In this document: positions 38,860 to 51,720 of the stretch, in pieces | How positions within the stretch are numbered: position 1 is the stretch's first letter | How the letters are laid out: every line of letters begins with the position of its first letter | NCBI GenBank assembly: GCA_028015205.1 | Contig: CM051520.1 | Location: 66,534,694-66,598,693 of the forward strand | Length of the DNA: 64,000 nt | Source of the DNA: Mytilisepta virgata | Taxonomy: Eukaryota; Mollusca; Bivalvia; Mytilida; Mytilidae | Direction of reading: 5' to 3' | Position numbers and translations under genes: made by a program | Notes under the pieces: model-generated | The model's database searches: none | What the model was told of the DNA's origin: nothing | What the model saw: the letters and a program-made list of their open reading frames with translations, nothing else

Positions 38860-39890
38860 CACCAGGGATTTCGATATCACAAACTTGTCAAAACCTTCAC
38901 TAAATTTTATCATCGGTACAAGGACCCCATTCGTAAATCATGATAAATCAACGAGCAAACATCTTATATATTCAGGTATTTCACTTAGTTACTTTATGGT
39001 AATATTCTATACAAAGCACAAAAATGTCGTCATTCACCTGAAAAGCTAACTAAACATTTAAACAGACTTATCCACAAGGGATATAGTTACGATACTGTTG
39101 TCAAGTCATTAAAGATGGCATTTTTTTGGAATTAATATTGATTCACTCATAGGGTCTTTGCATCGCAAATAAATACATTTATTCTAGAACCAGTTGTTGG
39201 CATGATACAGGTTATGTTCTTCTCGTATAATTTATGATGGAATGATACTTAACCCCTAACGGGAGGGATTGTGGCTGATTTTCTATATGATATAAACATA
39301 ATTTTTCCATCAGTTTAATTGAGGTCTGGAGCTGCATGTCAGTAACTGCTAGTGGTCCTTTGTTAATTTTTATTGATCATATTATCAACTTGCTTAGTTT
39401 CTTCCGTTACCTTTTTTCAACATCTGACTCTAACATCTTTTGAACTGAGTTTTACTGTGTGTAACGCTGTGTGTTTGTTTATTCCACATTGGCTAGAGGT
39501 ATAGGGGGGGTTGAGATCTAAAAAAACATGTTTAACCCCGCCGCATTTTTGCGCCCGTCCCAAGTTAGGAACCTCTAGCCTGTGTTAGCCTTTTGTGTTT
39601 TTTGAATTTTGGTTTATTTGTATGTTTCGGAGTTTAGTGTGCCGTCCATTTTGCTGAACCAGTATGCATTATTGTTTAGGGACCAGCTGAAGTCCGCTTT
39701 CGGGTGCGGAATTTTCTCGCTGCTTTGAATATCCATTGGTAGCCCTGAGCGGTTTTCTGTTCTTTGGTCGGGTTGTTTGTCTGTTTGACACATTCCCCGT
39801 TTCCATTCTCTATTCTGTCTTTCTCGTACACACGTTGTCGTGATTGTAGTTCTGTTATTGTGTTTGTTTTTTCTTTTTGTCATCTTTACT
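38860..39890 (+). mobile_element. Second-family Penelope-like remnant: RT C-terminus plus long 3' UTR
   Basis: Codons read GFRYHKLVKTFTKFYHRYKD (38868 onward), which aligns with the thumb-like end of the other remnants (LRKFYGRHHELID), then shift frame. KGYSYDTVVKSLKMAFFGIN follows, and a stop near 39166. A long untranslated tail runs to about 39890, including a GGTATAGGGGGGGTTGAGATC stretch and GTTTGACACATTCCCCGTTT. From memory this tail is common in mussel genomes. The minus-strand open frame at 39614-39883 is a by-product. Confidence 0.55.
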
Positions 39891-42124
39891 TTATCATTTT
39901 GGTCTTCTATGGAAGATTTTTCATGTTCTTGGTTACGTTTTGCAGCATTCCGTATTCTGGTGTGAGGATTCCTGTTGAAACAAATTTACACGCAGTCGAA
40001 ATGCGCGCAACAAAAGAGAAATAATAAAATAATAAAAATAACATAATCTCCTAATTCTATTTCTTCCCTAACATAAAATATAGGAAATAACTTCCCTTAT
40101 ACCAACCATTATACAAGTATTATGCTGTCTTTTTCCTTCAAAACTGTCGTCAATTGGTATTTACTTATAGCGAAATACATGTATGTGTCAGAAATGTTGC
40201 TACTTCATCGGAGACAAAATATGCCTCGAATGGTGTCGTCGAAGACAACTAACGCAATCCACAATCTATACGAACATTTTTATTTTTCTTTTCGTTTTTT
40301 TTTCATTTTATTCATGGAAAGGGGGGGGGGGGGTAGAAATATCATGGCCCATAAATCGTTCGAAAATAAATATATTTTATTTGTTATTAAACATTTGAGT
40401 AAAATGAAAACAATCAGAAATAAACATATGATAATTACACAAAATTATCTGATTTCAAGTTAAGCTTCTTCTGTCCTAAGTTCTATTGTGCGCTTTAGAA
40501 GTAGCCAATGATATTAATATTGTCAATAGCCGTAGGGTTTAATAATTTTATGATTTTTTCTACCTATTTATGCAATACGAAGTGCATGTTCAGATGCAGA
40601 ACTGGGAATCAAATAATTTCTCCCTCAGGTTGTAATTCAATTTACAATCCAATAATAAATGTTCTTCATTTTCAATTATATTGTACATTACAAAATTTAC
40701 ATAACCTCATCTTCCCTTGATACCGGACCCTCTCAATTTGTACTGAGTGGTCACTCATAGGTTTTGGTGAAACATTTTTGGATAGAAAAGTTAGATAAGT
40801 GAAATTCTCTACCAAAATTGAGCTTTATTTATTTTTTTTGTAGAGTTCCAATTTGTTGTTATAATCAAAATTTTCTATTTATTTTCAAACAAAGTTTTAT
40901 ATTTTTGAATTGTTTCTTGTGTAATACAGGGTTTGATAGAATTTAAATATTTGATAGTTTTACAATTTTCTATACAATTTGTTCTTTAAAATAATTAGGT
41001 AACAAATATTCAGCAGAAACGGTAATCTGTTCAGTTTTCATTATCATAAAACATTTCATTGATTGGTTGCATATTTTGGTAAAATAATTTTTCGGCTGTT
41101 TAATTTAGAATCTCGAATCTAGAAACTGGATTATTAAATTTCTAATCTTGAATGTTGAATATTGAAGTAGAGGTATTAGTACTGAATTTCGAATTTTACA
41201 CGATCCTTCCAGGTTCTTTTACTTCTGGGTATTTTCCACCATCATATGCATTATTATCAATACATGACTATAGAAATTCAACATGGACTGTAGCCGGCAA
41301 CAATATACGACTTGCACAATGTATGTCGACGACGACAAGATATGCCGTAATACACCTGAAATGTATATATCATGTATATGACATGAGAAAATAAAACTAC
41401 TTAAATGCGTCAGACTACAGTGCGAAAAAAGAAGTATATGCACAGCATCCTTTTAAATAATAAGTCAAACAAAATCCCTGTCTTATAATACAGAAAACAA
41501 AATGTTTTCAAGTGGATTGAAATTCATACATTCAGATTTCAAAAGATTGGGTCGCAGTAAAGTTCATATATTTTGGTTTCCAATGTTTGGTTCCTTTAAA
41601 AAATTATAAAAAAATGATGACTATACGTTATATGGCTACTTTGTATTTCCTATATACTTTACAAGTCATTTATTGTATTATCAATACCCTATACAAGGCC
41701 CCACTTTACCCTAAACAGGCCTCACTTTAAACCCAACTGCTTAAATCCCAAAAAGGTCATACATTTAATCATGCTTGGTCATTCCAATACACAATTCGGT
41801 ATCTACTCAGGAAACCAAATAAGAATCATCTTGTCAATTCAGAATTTTCTACTTATCTCATCTCGAAATAATACGTGTCTGTCAATAACTGATAAAAGAT
41901 ATGTCATCAGAGGAGAGGACATCATAAACATGATAAAGGTCAGACCAAAGACTTCTGAATATCTTTCCAAATGTAAAGTCTGTTGACTTTTTACACTTAT
42001 TCAGAAATCAAGGTATAAAACTTTGCAGGAGGTTTAAGAGTAGATTCGTTTATCCTTTTATGCTCTGCATGTTGTCTACATGTCATACTAGAAAAACGTT
42101 TACTATCTAATAGAGTTGTTCTAT
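39891..42124. other. Intergenic DNA, nothing recognised
   Basis: AT-rich sequence with a 13-base G run at 40321-40333. Several short open frames show no recognisable motif or splice context. Confidence 0.4.
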
Positions 42125-42530
42125 AATGAGCAAATTCTTTGATACCAATGTTTCTTGCACAAGATTTGCACATTTCGTCGATTTACCACTCATACGTTGT
42201 GCTCAAGACCAAAAGTGTTGAAAACCAAAACAACAATCTAAACAATTGAAGAGCAAAATAAAAAAAAATGTCAAAATGACCGAAAGGTTAAAGCTAAAAC
42301 CATCCAAGAACAGAGATATGCATGAGGGAGATACTCCCTAGTTTTTACAAACTTTAAGATTTACAGCATCAATTTCAGTTTGTATCGAAATGCTAGCACA
42401 TGAGTAGATGATACCCTCGGGGAGTCCACCAGCAGCGTATGGATTCAATTGTAAAAATAAAATTTCTTTGATAGTTTGTTGTACAAGATGTGCACCATTC
42501 GTCGATTTACGACTCATCGGTTAATTAGAA
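42125..42530 (+). repeat. Interspersed repeat, family D, tandem junction
   Basis: The unit start occurs at 42135 and again at 42464, 329 bases apart. Both are followed by ACAAGATKTGCAC and CGTCGATTTACSACTCAT. Same orientation and layout as 6557-6930. Confidence 0.7.
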
Positions 42531-44950
42531 AATGACGGTCTGATTATTTGAACAATGATATATATAGCCAAATGAAAAGTAATAAAAAGTGCCGGTATAT
42601 TTATAATTTCTTTTACACACGCTTCTTTATCCTGCAGAAAAGTAAAATTCACTATGACGATAGAATACAGGTATAATATGAGTGTCCCCATTGTTCTTCA
42701 CTAGGTAACAATTAAAACCCGGACGTTTCAACACGAAGAGCTGGGACATGAGTAGCCTGACCAAATCATTGAAAAACGACTGTTCCGTCTGGTAAAAATA
42801 AGGTACAAATCTTGTCATGATGAATAATTTCATTGGAGCATTGTTAGGTTTTTCTTGTCACATCAGCTTTTTTTAATAGTGAATGTCGTAACGAAGACAC
42901 CCATATTGATTCATAGTAAAAAGTCAGAAACAAAAAGAAAAGACAGAAACAAAGAACGTGAAAACATTTTTTCGTCTTCCTCATTCATAGATAAATTGGG
43001 AAGAAAAATAAATACAGAGATAAAGGTGAAGATTCTATGAATAAGACTAGAAAGAGCTCACTCAAATGTGATTCTATTTGACGATTAGCATTTATATTCT
43101 TAAGAGCATTACATGTATAACACATACCCATTAAACTAATTATAAGGGAAACCTACAAAAGGCGGGAAATATAGAGCGATATTGATCGCACAAGCAAACG
43201 TGCAATGCCACACTACTTAAACGCAGACACCTTAGGCGAGCTCACATTTATTTTGTCCGGACTAAAAAAAAAACTAAAACTATGACAGATATGGTAAATA
43301 TAGCTCCCTATGGTTCCTACTTTTCACATGACCGTGGGCTTTTAAAACACAAAAACGTACCTCCAAAACAGGATCAGCACCGAACGTTCACAAAAACATA
43401 GTGAAAACCAAGCAGGTTTCTGTGAGAGACTATGGTCTTTCATCATTTTGTTTTTCTCCTGAAGACTTTCCCCCGTAAAGATGTGTAATTCGCTTTTATA
43501 CATCTTATTTTTTATTTCCCGAAGTGTTGTTTTCAGCACAGATATATCTCTGGTTAGACGTAGAGTTCAATGAAAACCAAAAGACTTATATTAATCTTTT
43601 GTTTCTAACAAGGAAAACATAATACAGAATTAGATAGGTATATTTATATATATATATATATATATATAAGTTCAGCCTAGTACAATATACGATTAATGTT
43701 AACACAATTGGATTTCAAATGTCAAAATCAACGTTTATGTATGTATATATTAAAATTTAGAATTTGAGGTACAAATAATTTATATTAATTTATCTTTTGG
43801 AGGTTTTTAATACAATACATAATCGAATTACTTTTGTCCTTCCTTATGTGGTTACACGAGTAGCAACAAATATTTAAAATAAAGAGAATTCTAATCTACA
43901 TATAGTGAATATGTATATCTAGTAGAATTTGTTTGAAAATTAATGATCATGTGTAAAGATGATATTGTTTAAATAGTCCTTTACCTACAGGAGTATAGAA
44001 GAGTATCACTTGTAGACAAGCTTTCAGGGGGTACTTTATGTTTCTGTATATCTGGTCACTTGTAGAAATAACGTTTAATCAAGAATGTGAAGAAAAATAT
44101 ACCAACGTAATAGAACAACAATATTATACTTTAACAGGAAAAACTTCCAACTACCAGTAAACACAGAGAATAAAACTATATATACTTGTACGTACACATA
44201 GGCATAACTTCCGTTAACCTATACCCGATGTTCGAACATGGTTCCAATACTGTACTACAATGTATCTTGAAAGAGCAAAGATGATAACAGGGAAAGTTGA
44301 TGCTGATAAAATCTCGGTGTTAGTTTTTTTATGGTCAAGAATATAGTTTTGAAAAATAATCGTCTTTTCTATTTTGTATCTACGCTTACCCCCGCCCAAT
44401 ATTTTACAAAAATTCCAAAAATTCTAAGTTAGTGTATACACACGTGTCTGCAAGAACTTTTCACATGTATCGCTGATAACTTGAATTATATTAGATTTAT
44501 CTTTTTCAAATGTCTAACTAGTTCAAAAGTTTAATAACGAACCACAAGGTCATGTTGACCAGGTAACGAAAATATGCAGTGCAACACTAAACTGATTTTA
44601 AGGTCAACTAAGAAACAGTTTAATAATTTATTATTTTTGACCTTTAATTACATTAGAGGGCACGTTGAAAATACTGCTTACTTTATTTTGTATAAAACAC
44701 AGATTTATTTGGCTTCCTATTGCGAATTTCAACCCTTCATTTTCAAAGTTTAAACTATTTTTTAATCTTGAACTTGAAACCGAACCGTTTATTTAAATAT
44801 TAAAACTGTGAAATTATATTTGGTACGTATACTTACAGTCAAACAATTTCATAAGACTTGTACATAAACATTTTCTTTGTTTTTAGGGAGACCAGGGTGG
44901 TCGGTCTATAGATACCAATTTGGAGATTAATTTTACCATCACAGCAAAGA
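42531..44950. other. Intergenic DNA with an (AT)n microsatellite
   Basis: A run of TA dinucleotides at 43645-43668 is the only structured part. No gene, RNA or transposon end is supported elsewhere in this stretch. Confidence 0.45.
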
Positions 44951-45975
44951 ACTAGAGGTAGGGGCTGTCGGAACGACAGCTATACCCGCACCCCACATTT
45001 ATTTGTAAACAAACATTCTTAACATTTTCAGTTTCCATTGCATTACAGTTTGCATCTGTAACAAATAACCTTTGCAGAGATATATCACAACCCACATTTA
45101 CTGCAATCTAACTTTTTGGCCTCTTTTCCCTTTTTTGCCCTTTAAATCCTCAAAATGCAAATTAAAAACATACTTAGCAATACAGTTTGCATCTGTAACA
45201 AATAAACTTTTCACAAATATATCACAACCCACATTTACTATAATTTAACTATTTGAAACTTAAACTGAAATTCACAAATTTCTTCAATTTCTTTTCTTTA
45301 GATACAAATTTAGTAATTATGGTCTTTTTCTGTTTCGGCCCTTTTTGGTCCCTCCCACCCCCTTTAAAAAAATGGAATTCCAAAACCTTATTGCGCATCT
45401 ACAGTTGGTAAACAACAATATGGCAACAATAAAATTGATTTAAATTCGAAAATGAAATAGGAGTTCGTGTCACAAGGCTCTTTGTCTATTTTGGCCCTTT
45501 TTGGTTCCTCCCAGGGCCCATTTGGAAATTTGGAATTCCAAAATCTTTTGCGCATCTGCAGTTAGAAACAACAATACTAGTATGACACAGTTATTTTAGT
45601 ACTTATGCTTTTTTTTCTGTTTCGGCCTTTTTTGGTCACTCCCACCCCCCTTTTAATAAAATTGGAATTCCAAAAACTTATTGCGCATGTACAGTTGGTG
45701 AGCAACAATATGGCAACAATAAAAATTGTTTAAATTCAAAAATGAAAGAGGAGTTCGCGTCACAAGGCTCTTTGTATTATTTGGCCCTTTTTGGTCCCTC
45801 ACAGACTCTCTTTTAAAAATTTGGAATTCCAAACCTTATTACGCTTCTACAATTAGTAAGCAACAATATGGCACAAAACAATTGGTAAAAATTGAAAAGG
45901 AGTTTGCGTCACAAGAAAGTGTAACGAACGGACGGACAGACGGAAGACCGCAACGCCAATATACCCGAACTCTTA
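44951..45975 (-). mobile_element. Helitron-like element with a dimeric minisatellite, third family
   Basis: On the minus strand it ends with a perfect hairpin GCTGTCG-TTC-CGACAGC, ten bases, then CTAGT before a T (44950-44980 on plus). Units containing GGCCCTTTTTGGTC and GGAATTCCAAAA recur at 45337, 45493, 45624 and 45783 (steps of 156, 131 and 159, so a dimer of about 290). A different unit of 137 bp recurs at 45051 and 45188. A GGACGGACAGACGG run lies near 45933. The 5' terminus is not resolved. Confidence 0.62.
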
Positions 45976-46559
45976 TTCGAACTAAATATACAACATGTAC
46001 CAAACTGCTACCTAACTTCTAACACATATATATGTTTAATATAGTTTTAGTTAAAAATGAATCGTGAAGCGGATAGTCGCGTGGAATCGCCGTTTCGGAA
46101 TATTTCTTTTTTAAATTAGTATAACATATTCAGTTTCGTATAACGTGGGTAAAGAAACACCTGGGAAAATTACTTTAGGAAATCTGAAAGCGCCTTCTTT
46201 CAGAAAAACTCGGGAGGAATTTATTCAATTATTATAACTGCCATTCACGTTTCGTAAAAAGAACGATAACTCTTGGAGAATTAGTTAGAAACTGCACCTT
46301 GGTCATGTTAGTAATTTACTGTATACACGTAGGCTTTTTACTTGACGTTTTTCATTAAGTCAAGGGTAAACTTCGTTAAATTAAAACACAAAATAGGAGT
46401 TGACGCTTTATGTTTAACATTGATTAGCATTGATTAGCAGTTGGCCATTAAAAGATACTTATCTTAACAAAGTATGTTTCAAATTTTAACAAGATATATT
46501 GAGCCCATCGAAGTCGAGGCGTTTTTAAATTCATCTGAACATTGCTAATTTTGTGATTT

Positions 46560-46668
46560 TTCGTGCATATTTGATTTTTTTATGGACAAGGCGACATAAC
46601 TCCAAAAATAGGCAGGGTCAAACATTTGATTCTACCCCTCCCCCCATTAAAATCAAATGGTTGCTCCC
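46560..46668. mobile_element. Decayed second copy of the 11.2-kb MITE
   Basis: The right end AAATGGTTGCTCCC followed by TTA is identical to the right terminus at 11425. The left part keeps only a T-rich ATTTGATTTTTTTATGG and a GGCAGGG motif. Confidence 0.6.
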
Positions 46669-46674
46669 TTAAGT

Positions 46675-48770
46675 AATAAAAAAGATAATTACGTAACAAA
46701 AATCAAATAGCCTACCTCTCCCACGATTTCAACAGATATTCACAAATGTTGGAAGAGTTTAAAAGGACGGTTGTAAGATAATAAAATATTCATGTATTGG
46801 CAGGTCTTGTATAACACGTATATGTAATAACTAAACTTGAAAAGATTCTGTGTTGAAATAGCATTTGATACGAACTGCATTATCTAAAATAAATTACCTG
46901 TTATTCTGCATTCAATTAAATTTATTTAAGAAACCAAATTTACTATCTATAATGGAGAAAAATGTTTTAATATAAATGGAATGCGGAATATTTTTGATAT
47001 TGCTTATGAAGCGTCGAATTTCACATGAAAATCAAGCTGTTTTAACGTATGCATTATTACACAAAACAGACAATGACAGAATAAGAGATAGTAATTTGAT
47101 TTCTTGCGGAAAAATAAAACTGTTGAAACACGTACATGTATTTTTTCTACATGTTTCATTCTTGATTTCTCAAGTAATTAAATTACAGTTTCACATTTTT
47201 TTTTAATTCTTTAATACTTATTTCTCGTATTATTTTTCTGATAAATAATATTGTGAATTTTTCATTAATCTGTAAATTTATTATTAATATTTCCGATTTT
47301 TATTTTCAAAATATAAATAGAAAAAAATATACATACGTGTAAATGAGACAGTCCATCAAAATATGTACAAAAAAGAACATAACGGCACAAAAAATAAAAT
47401 AAAATATAATCTAATCAAATTAAATAAAATAAAACAAAATAATAAAAAAAATTAAAAATTAAAAAAAAATAAAGTTTGTTTTCCTTCCTTAGTAGATTAA
47501 AATGTAAACTGAATGGAAACAGCTGTGATTTTCAAAACGGCAGTTTTAGGGAGACTTTGACAGATACTGGCACTTTAAAGGTCGTGACATGTTCCAATTT
47601 TTATTTTAAAAACATTAAATGGTCTGCACAGCATTGCTGTAGGTGATGTAATATTCATCTTATCAGTATTATGTCACCTTAAGTGACAAATATTTAAGGT
47701 AATATAAGTGCAGTTTTTTACAAATGTAAGTGAAGGTGGGGAAATTTAAAAGAAACTTTTCAAAATTTAATTTGATTTGAGAAGCAAGTCAAATTTGCTT
47801 GATTTTCCCGACTTGGAGACGAACGCCATTGATAATAGTAAAGGCGATTAAAGGGACTACTTTGGACCAAGTTGCAAAAATTAAACTTTAATTTCCTTTT
47901 CGTGCACCCCTAACTTTATATATCATGATATTACACAATGACTGCACAGCTGATATACAAGCGAACTTTTAACACAACAATAAACTTTTTAAACGTCTTT
48001 CAATCACGTTATTGATATATTTCATTGCTCAATGTATTTATAATGCCATAAATCATGTGAAGATCGCATTTCAAACTATTCTAAAAATGTTTAAATATTG
48101 AATTTTTATTCATTGTCAAAAACTGCTACGAAAAATATTCGTTGTTCCGAAAAAATTGGATTATAATTGGATATGGATTTAAAAAGCAGTTAATTGATGG
48201 ATTACCGCTAAGTTTTGCACGTATCTTTATTACAGTGTCAGACACATGATATGTGGTAAGTATGTAGAATACTTCAAATTCACGAGTCGCTTAAACAAAT
48301 CATAGATAAAGCAAAGGAATAAATAAATTAGGGAAAATAAACGTATTTAACAAATGACAGTGGTGCAGTGTGTATTTATTGTTCAAGAAAAAGTATCTTT
48401 TAAAGCAACACTTATGCCATTTTCAACCTTTGTTTTCTGGTTTTGAAGCATATGCATGTTGTCGATCATTCAAAATGGTTTGTATTTTCCCTAGATAATG
48501 AAGTGTACATGTATACCTACACAAAGAGCCAGTAAACAGCTCTTTCTCCTGTCCTTAATCTTTAGTATAACTGTAAGGTCTTCAACGATGAATCAAAAAG
48601 TTGATGGAATGAACCCCTAGTGTCGCCGACTTTAATCAATAACCGATAAACCCCGACAATGTAAGGTCTCCCATTCGACACATACAGGGGTTGATCAGTA
48701 CATTATTAATTGAAGCAAACAAATATTCGTTTGAATGCACACTATCTGGTATAACATGCATAATGTGAAA
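46675..48770. other. Intergenic DNA, partly A/T simple sequence
   Basis: A/T-only sequence dominates 47190-47475. Nothing coding or structured was recognised. Confidence 0.45.
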
Positions 48771-48983
48771 TTAATCAGGAAGTTTCCAGGGACGAACTTT
48801 TCCGTTCAAGTCAAGATTAAATTCTAATTTCCGGATTTGCAATGTAATGTTGTTTCTTTTAACACCATAGAATTTCACTTTATTAACCGTATTTTGACAC
48901 AAATCTATGTAAATTATATCATTAATGGACAGATCAATATATCTGTTTTGATTATCAAGAAAACTTAATGACATTTTACTCAA
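48771..48983 (-). CDS. Hypothetical short open frame, 70 codons
   Basis: Reads MSKMSLSFLDNQNRYIDLSI and ends GKVRPWKLPD-stop. The composition is more protein-like than that of neighbouring frames. I recognise no domain, and there is no second exon, promoter or poly(A) signal that ties it to a gene. It could be a single exon of a larger gene, a repeat fragment, or chance. Confidence 0.22.
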   Translation of the reverse strand: MSKMSLSFLDNQNRYIDLSINDIIYIDLCQNTVNKVKFYGVKRNNITLQIRKLEFNLDLNGKVRPWKLPD

Positions 48984-49964
48984 TAACCTTTTTTTAAAAG
49001 ACAGAAACAGTTTACTTACACCTAGTCAAATAAGAGCGAGAAAAAAGTGAAATACAAACATCACAGTTGAAGAACAACAGTAAAACATTTTGTAGTATTT
49101 CAATACATATTAGACGAGTCATTTTCTTAATGCATTAATCATACACCCATTTTTCTTCGTAATGTAGAAACATGTATAAATGTATAAGTCAACGACCTTA
49201 GGGGTATTTTATTCGCTATTTATGGTAAATTTGGGGAGACCTCAAAGCTGACAGTAGGTTAACGCATATGACTTTTCCTGTGACTACTTGGGATTGCTTG
49301 GTGATTTTTCAACTGTCAAAAAATTCAAGTAGACATGAACTCTTGTGCGAAATTGATCAGTACTTTTTAACCGGTTTTAATATAAAAAAAATTCTACGTA
49401 TCAAAATCAACTGTTTCAATAGCTGCGTTGTTATGAATACAGACCAACTCCTTGTATAGATGGTATTATGTTATATTTTACATTAAGATCATGTTTTAAA
49501 CATGAGTTTCTCTTGTAAAGCACTTCTATATATTTCTAATTGAAATAAACATAGAGGGTGTATTGATCTTCGCCAAATGAATTCAAAATTCATTTAAATT
49601 TTAACTTGTGGAAGATAAACTTAATTGAAAAAGCGTATGAAAACAGTTCTTCGAAAGGGGGCCTTTAAAGTACTACGTAATTGTATTCAGCTGATTGCGG
49701 GATGTTCTTTATTCGTTAAACATCATTAATTCAAATATCTTTATCGCGCGATGTCTCTTTTATTATGTATGTAAATTGGGATGCTTACAAACCGATGACA
49801 ATTGCTTGTTCGATTATGTGAAAAATTAATAGAGAACATTTTTCAATGTTGAACTTGGGAATATGTGCTCGTATTGACCGATGTAAGTATTAAATATTTT
49901 TTAATGAAAATATATATTTTTTTCTTCTACTGTTTTTTCGATCTTTTTTCTTTTCCACTTTTTC

Positions 49965-50219
49965 ATGTTTTTATTTGATTGGGGGATGAATGTTGGGAAT
50001 AACAAGGAAAAAATATCGAAGCCGTTAATGGAAGGTGAAATCAGCAGACCACAGTCCAGTAAAAAGCAGAGACACGAGAACATGAAAAAAGTAAACTGCA
50101 ATTACAATGACAAAATGTCTAGTGTTGATATTAACAACGGCTTATTGTACTTATCCTTTACTAAGGACGTCGTAATGCAGAATTGGTCTCATAGAAATAT
50201 CCAGCTTAAAAAGAACTAA
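49965..50219 (+). CDS. Hypothetical short open frame, 84 codons
   Basis: The likelier start is the second Met (MNVGNNKEKISKPLMEGEIS). The product would be Lys/Asn-rich with no membrane segment and no known domain. A possible donor (AAAAAAGTAAAC, near 50089) would make it a first exon, but no matching acceptor was found nearby. Chance is equally likely. Confidence 0.18.
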   Translation: MFLFDWGMNVGNNKEKISKPLMEGEISRPQSSKKQRHENMKKVNCNYNDKMSSVDINNGLLYLSFTKDVVMQNWSHRNIQLKKN

Positions 50220-50734
50220 AATATTTCCGTCGATTTAATTGCATGAAATTTGGGGAATTGAATGTAAACGGTAATTTAACGATCGTAATTTTAGTCATCA
50301 TTATTACGTAAAGACGAATCACGCGATAAATGGTATTCTTTTAGGAAATATGAACTTGACATGCATATCTCTGTTGGTTTATATAGATTTATTATTCATT
50401 TTAAAGTTTCAGCTTGCGTAGTATACATAACATTTCCACCCTTGCAAGTAATAAAATGTTACCCGGATAGATTAAAGGAAAAAATTAAAACAAAAATAGA
50501 AAACTTTGAAACAAGATATCATTGAAAATAATCTAGTATTTCGTTCTTTTATAATTATTCTAGTATTTAAATTGACTTTTGATGTCGTTTATAACTGACG
50601 TCGTCTCCTTGTACTACATATAATTAAATAACGTTACCCGGATAGAGTAAATGTATATCATGCATGTTTCTCAGTGTGCATGACGTACAGCAACATAGTT
50701 ATTATGGTAAGTAAAACAATATCAAATAATTGTA

Positions 50735-50808
50735 TAGGCATTACGGACGCGAACACGGATCCCTTTAGCATGGCAGTCCACAGCTCTCCAACTGAGCTAA
50801 GATATATT
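50735..50808 (-). repeat. tRNA-like sequence (pseudo-tRNA or SINE head)
   Basis: The minus strand has box A TAGCTCAGTTGG (50789-50800) and box B GTGTTCGCGTCC (50745-50756) at the normal tRNA spacing, and a paired D-arm GCTC/GAGC. The anticodon and acceptor stems do not pair, so it is not a working tRNA gene. Confidence 0.5.
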
Positions 50809-50872
50809 ACATTATCGCAAATAAGTTTGATTATAAACGGTTCTTTCACTTTAATCGTAAACAAGGGTAGCG

Positions 50873-50895
50873 CCCCCCCCCCCCCCCCCCCCCCC
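50873..50895. repeat. 23-base poly(C) run
   Basis: Uninterrupted C homopolymer. The open frames across it on both strands (polyproline or polyglycine) are artefacts. Confidence 0.9.
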
Positions 50896-51002
50896 AATCC
50901 AAAAGTAAGCGTCTTACTATGGTCATATACCAACTTCAACCCATTTGCCACCTATCTTTCTTTTTAATTGGGCTTTAGGGTAATTTATAGCACATTACGA
51001 TT

Positions 51003-51080
51003 CCAGCCACCACTTAGGCTCGAACGAGGGATCTTTCGCGCAGAAGGCTACCGCTTAACCAACTGAGCGAAAGGAATACT
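51003..51080 (-). repeat. tRNA-like sequence (pseudo-tRNA or SINE head), second copy
   Basis: The minus strand has TCGCTCAGTTGGTTAAGCGG (box A region) and CCTCGTTCGAGCC (box B, 51017-51029). Stems beyond the D-arm do not pair well. Same strand as the tRNA-like sequence 200 bases to the left. Confidence 0.5.
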
Positions 51081-51544
51081 CTGCTGCCGCAACTGTAATG
51101 GAGGGTGAATATAAAACATTGTGATATATATATATAAATAAAAGAATATGGGACGTGTATCCATTAGACAACATTTAAATATATTTCAGGCTATTGCGTG
51201 GCTTTCATTACATGTCTGGTATAGGGCAAGCATCTAAATAAATGTTAGCTCCCGAAAATCAATAAAAAATCTTAAAGACATAACTAGTATTCGATATACA
51301 GATCATTAGGCAATATAACAGGCAAGAGTAAAGGATCATGTTTTGTAAGGTACAATAATTTTCGATCGGAGATATATACATGTAAGACAGATCAATGTGA
51401 CCTTATCTTAAATGTGGTTTCTCTGATAGAAAACGTCGACTGACGAAGACTATAATAATCAGTTAGACTTCATGACTATTCAGTCACCGGACTTGACATT
51501 ACATCAAAATTTTGCCATTTTCAATTTGATGGCTGTCGTAAATC

Positions 51545-51720
51545 TTTTTATTTACCCTTCCGGAGCACCCGGTGTCATTTCCATTTTCCATGACGTAAAG
51601 TTTTTTTTTGTGTGGTGTCTTATTTAATTTAATTCTATTTAGTTTTTCAGTTTTTTTTTATATTCTTCTGGTAATGCCTTTGGTTCGCTCTGTTGCTGTT
51701 CGTTAAAGTTATGGCTTTTG
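51545..51720 (+). mobile_element. Penelope-like 3' tail fragment
   Basis: Begins with codons SGAPGV, the same C-terminal motif as in the other copies, then a T-rich tail. 5'-truncated at almost the same point as the insertion at 25365. No target duplication was identified. Confidence 0.45.

Noticed and set aside
39614..39883. Minus-strand open frame of 89 codons
   Set aside because: It is the reverse strand of a retroelement 3' tail.
45726..46022. Plus-strand open frame of 98 codons
   Set aside because: Built from the minisatellite and the GGACGGAC run of the Helitron-like element.
50658..50967. Open frames with polyglycine or polyproline
   Set aside because: Caused by the 23-base C homopolymer.
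50735..51080. Two functional tRNA genes
   Set aside because: Only the internal promoter boxes and D-arms are preserved; acceptor and anticodon stems do not pair.
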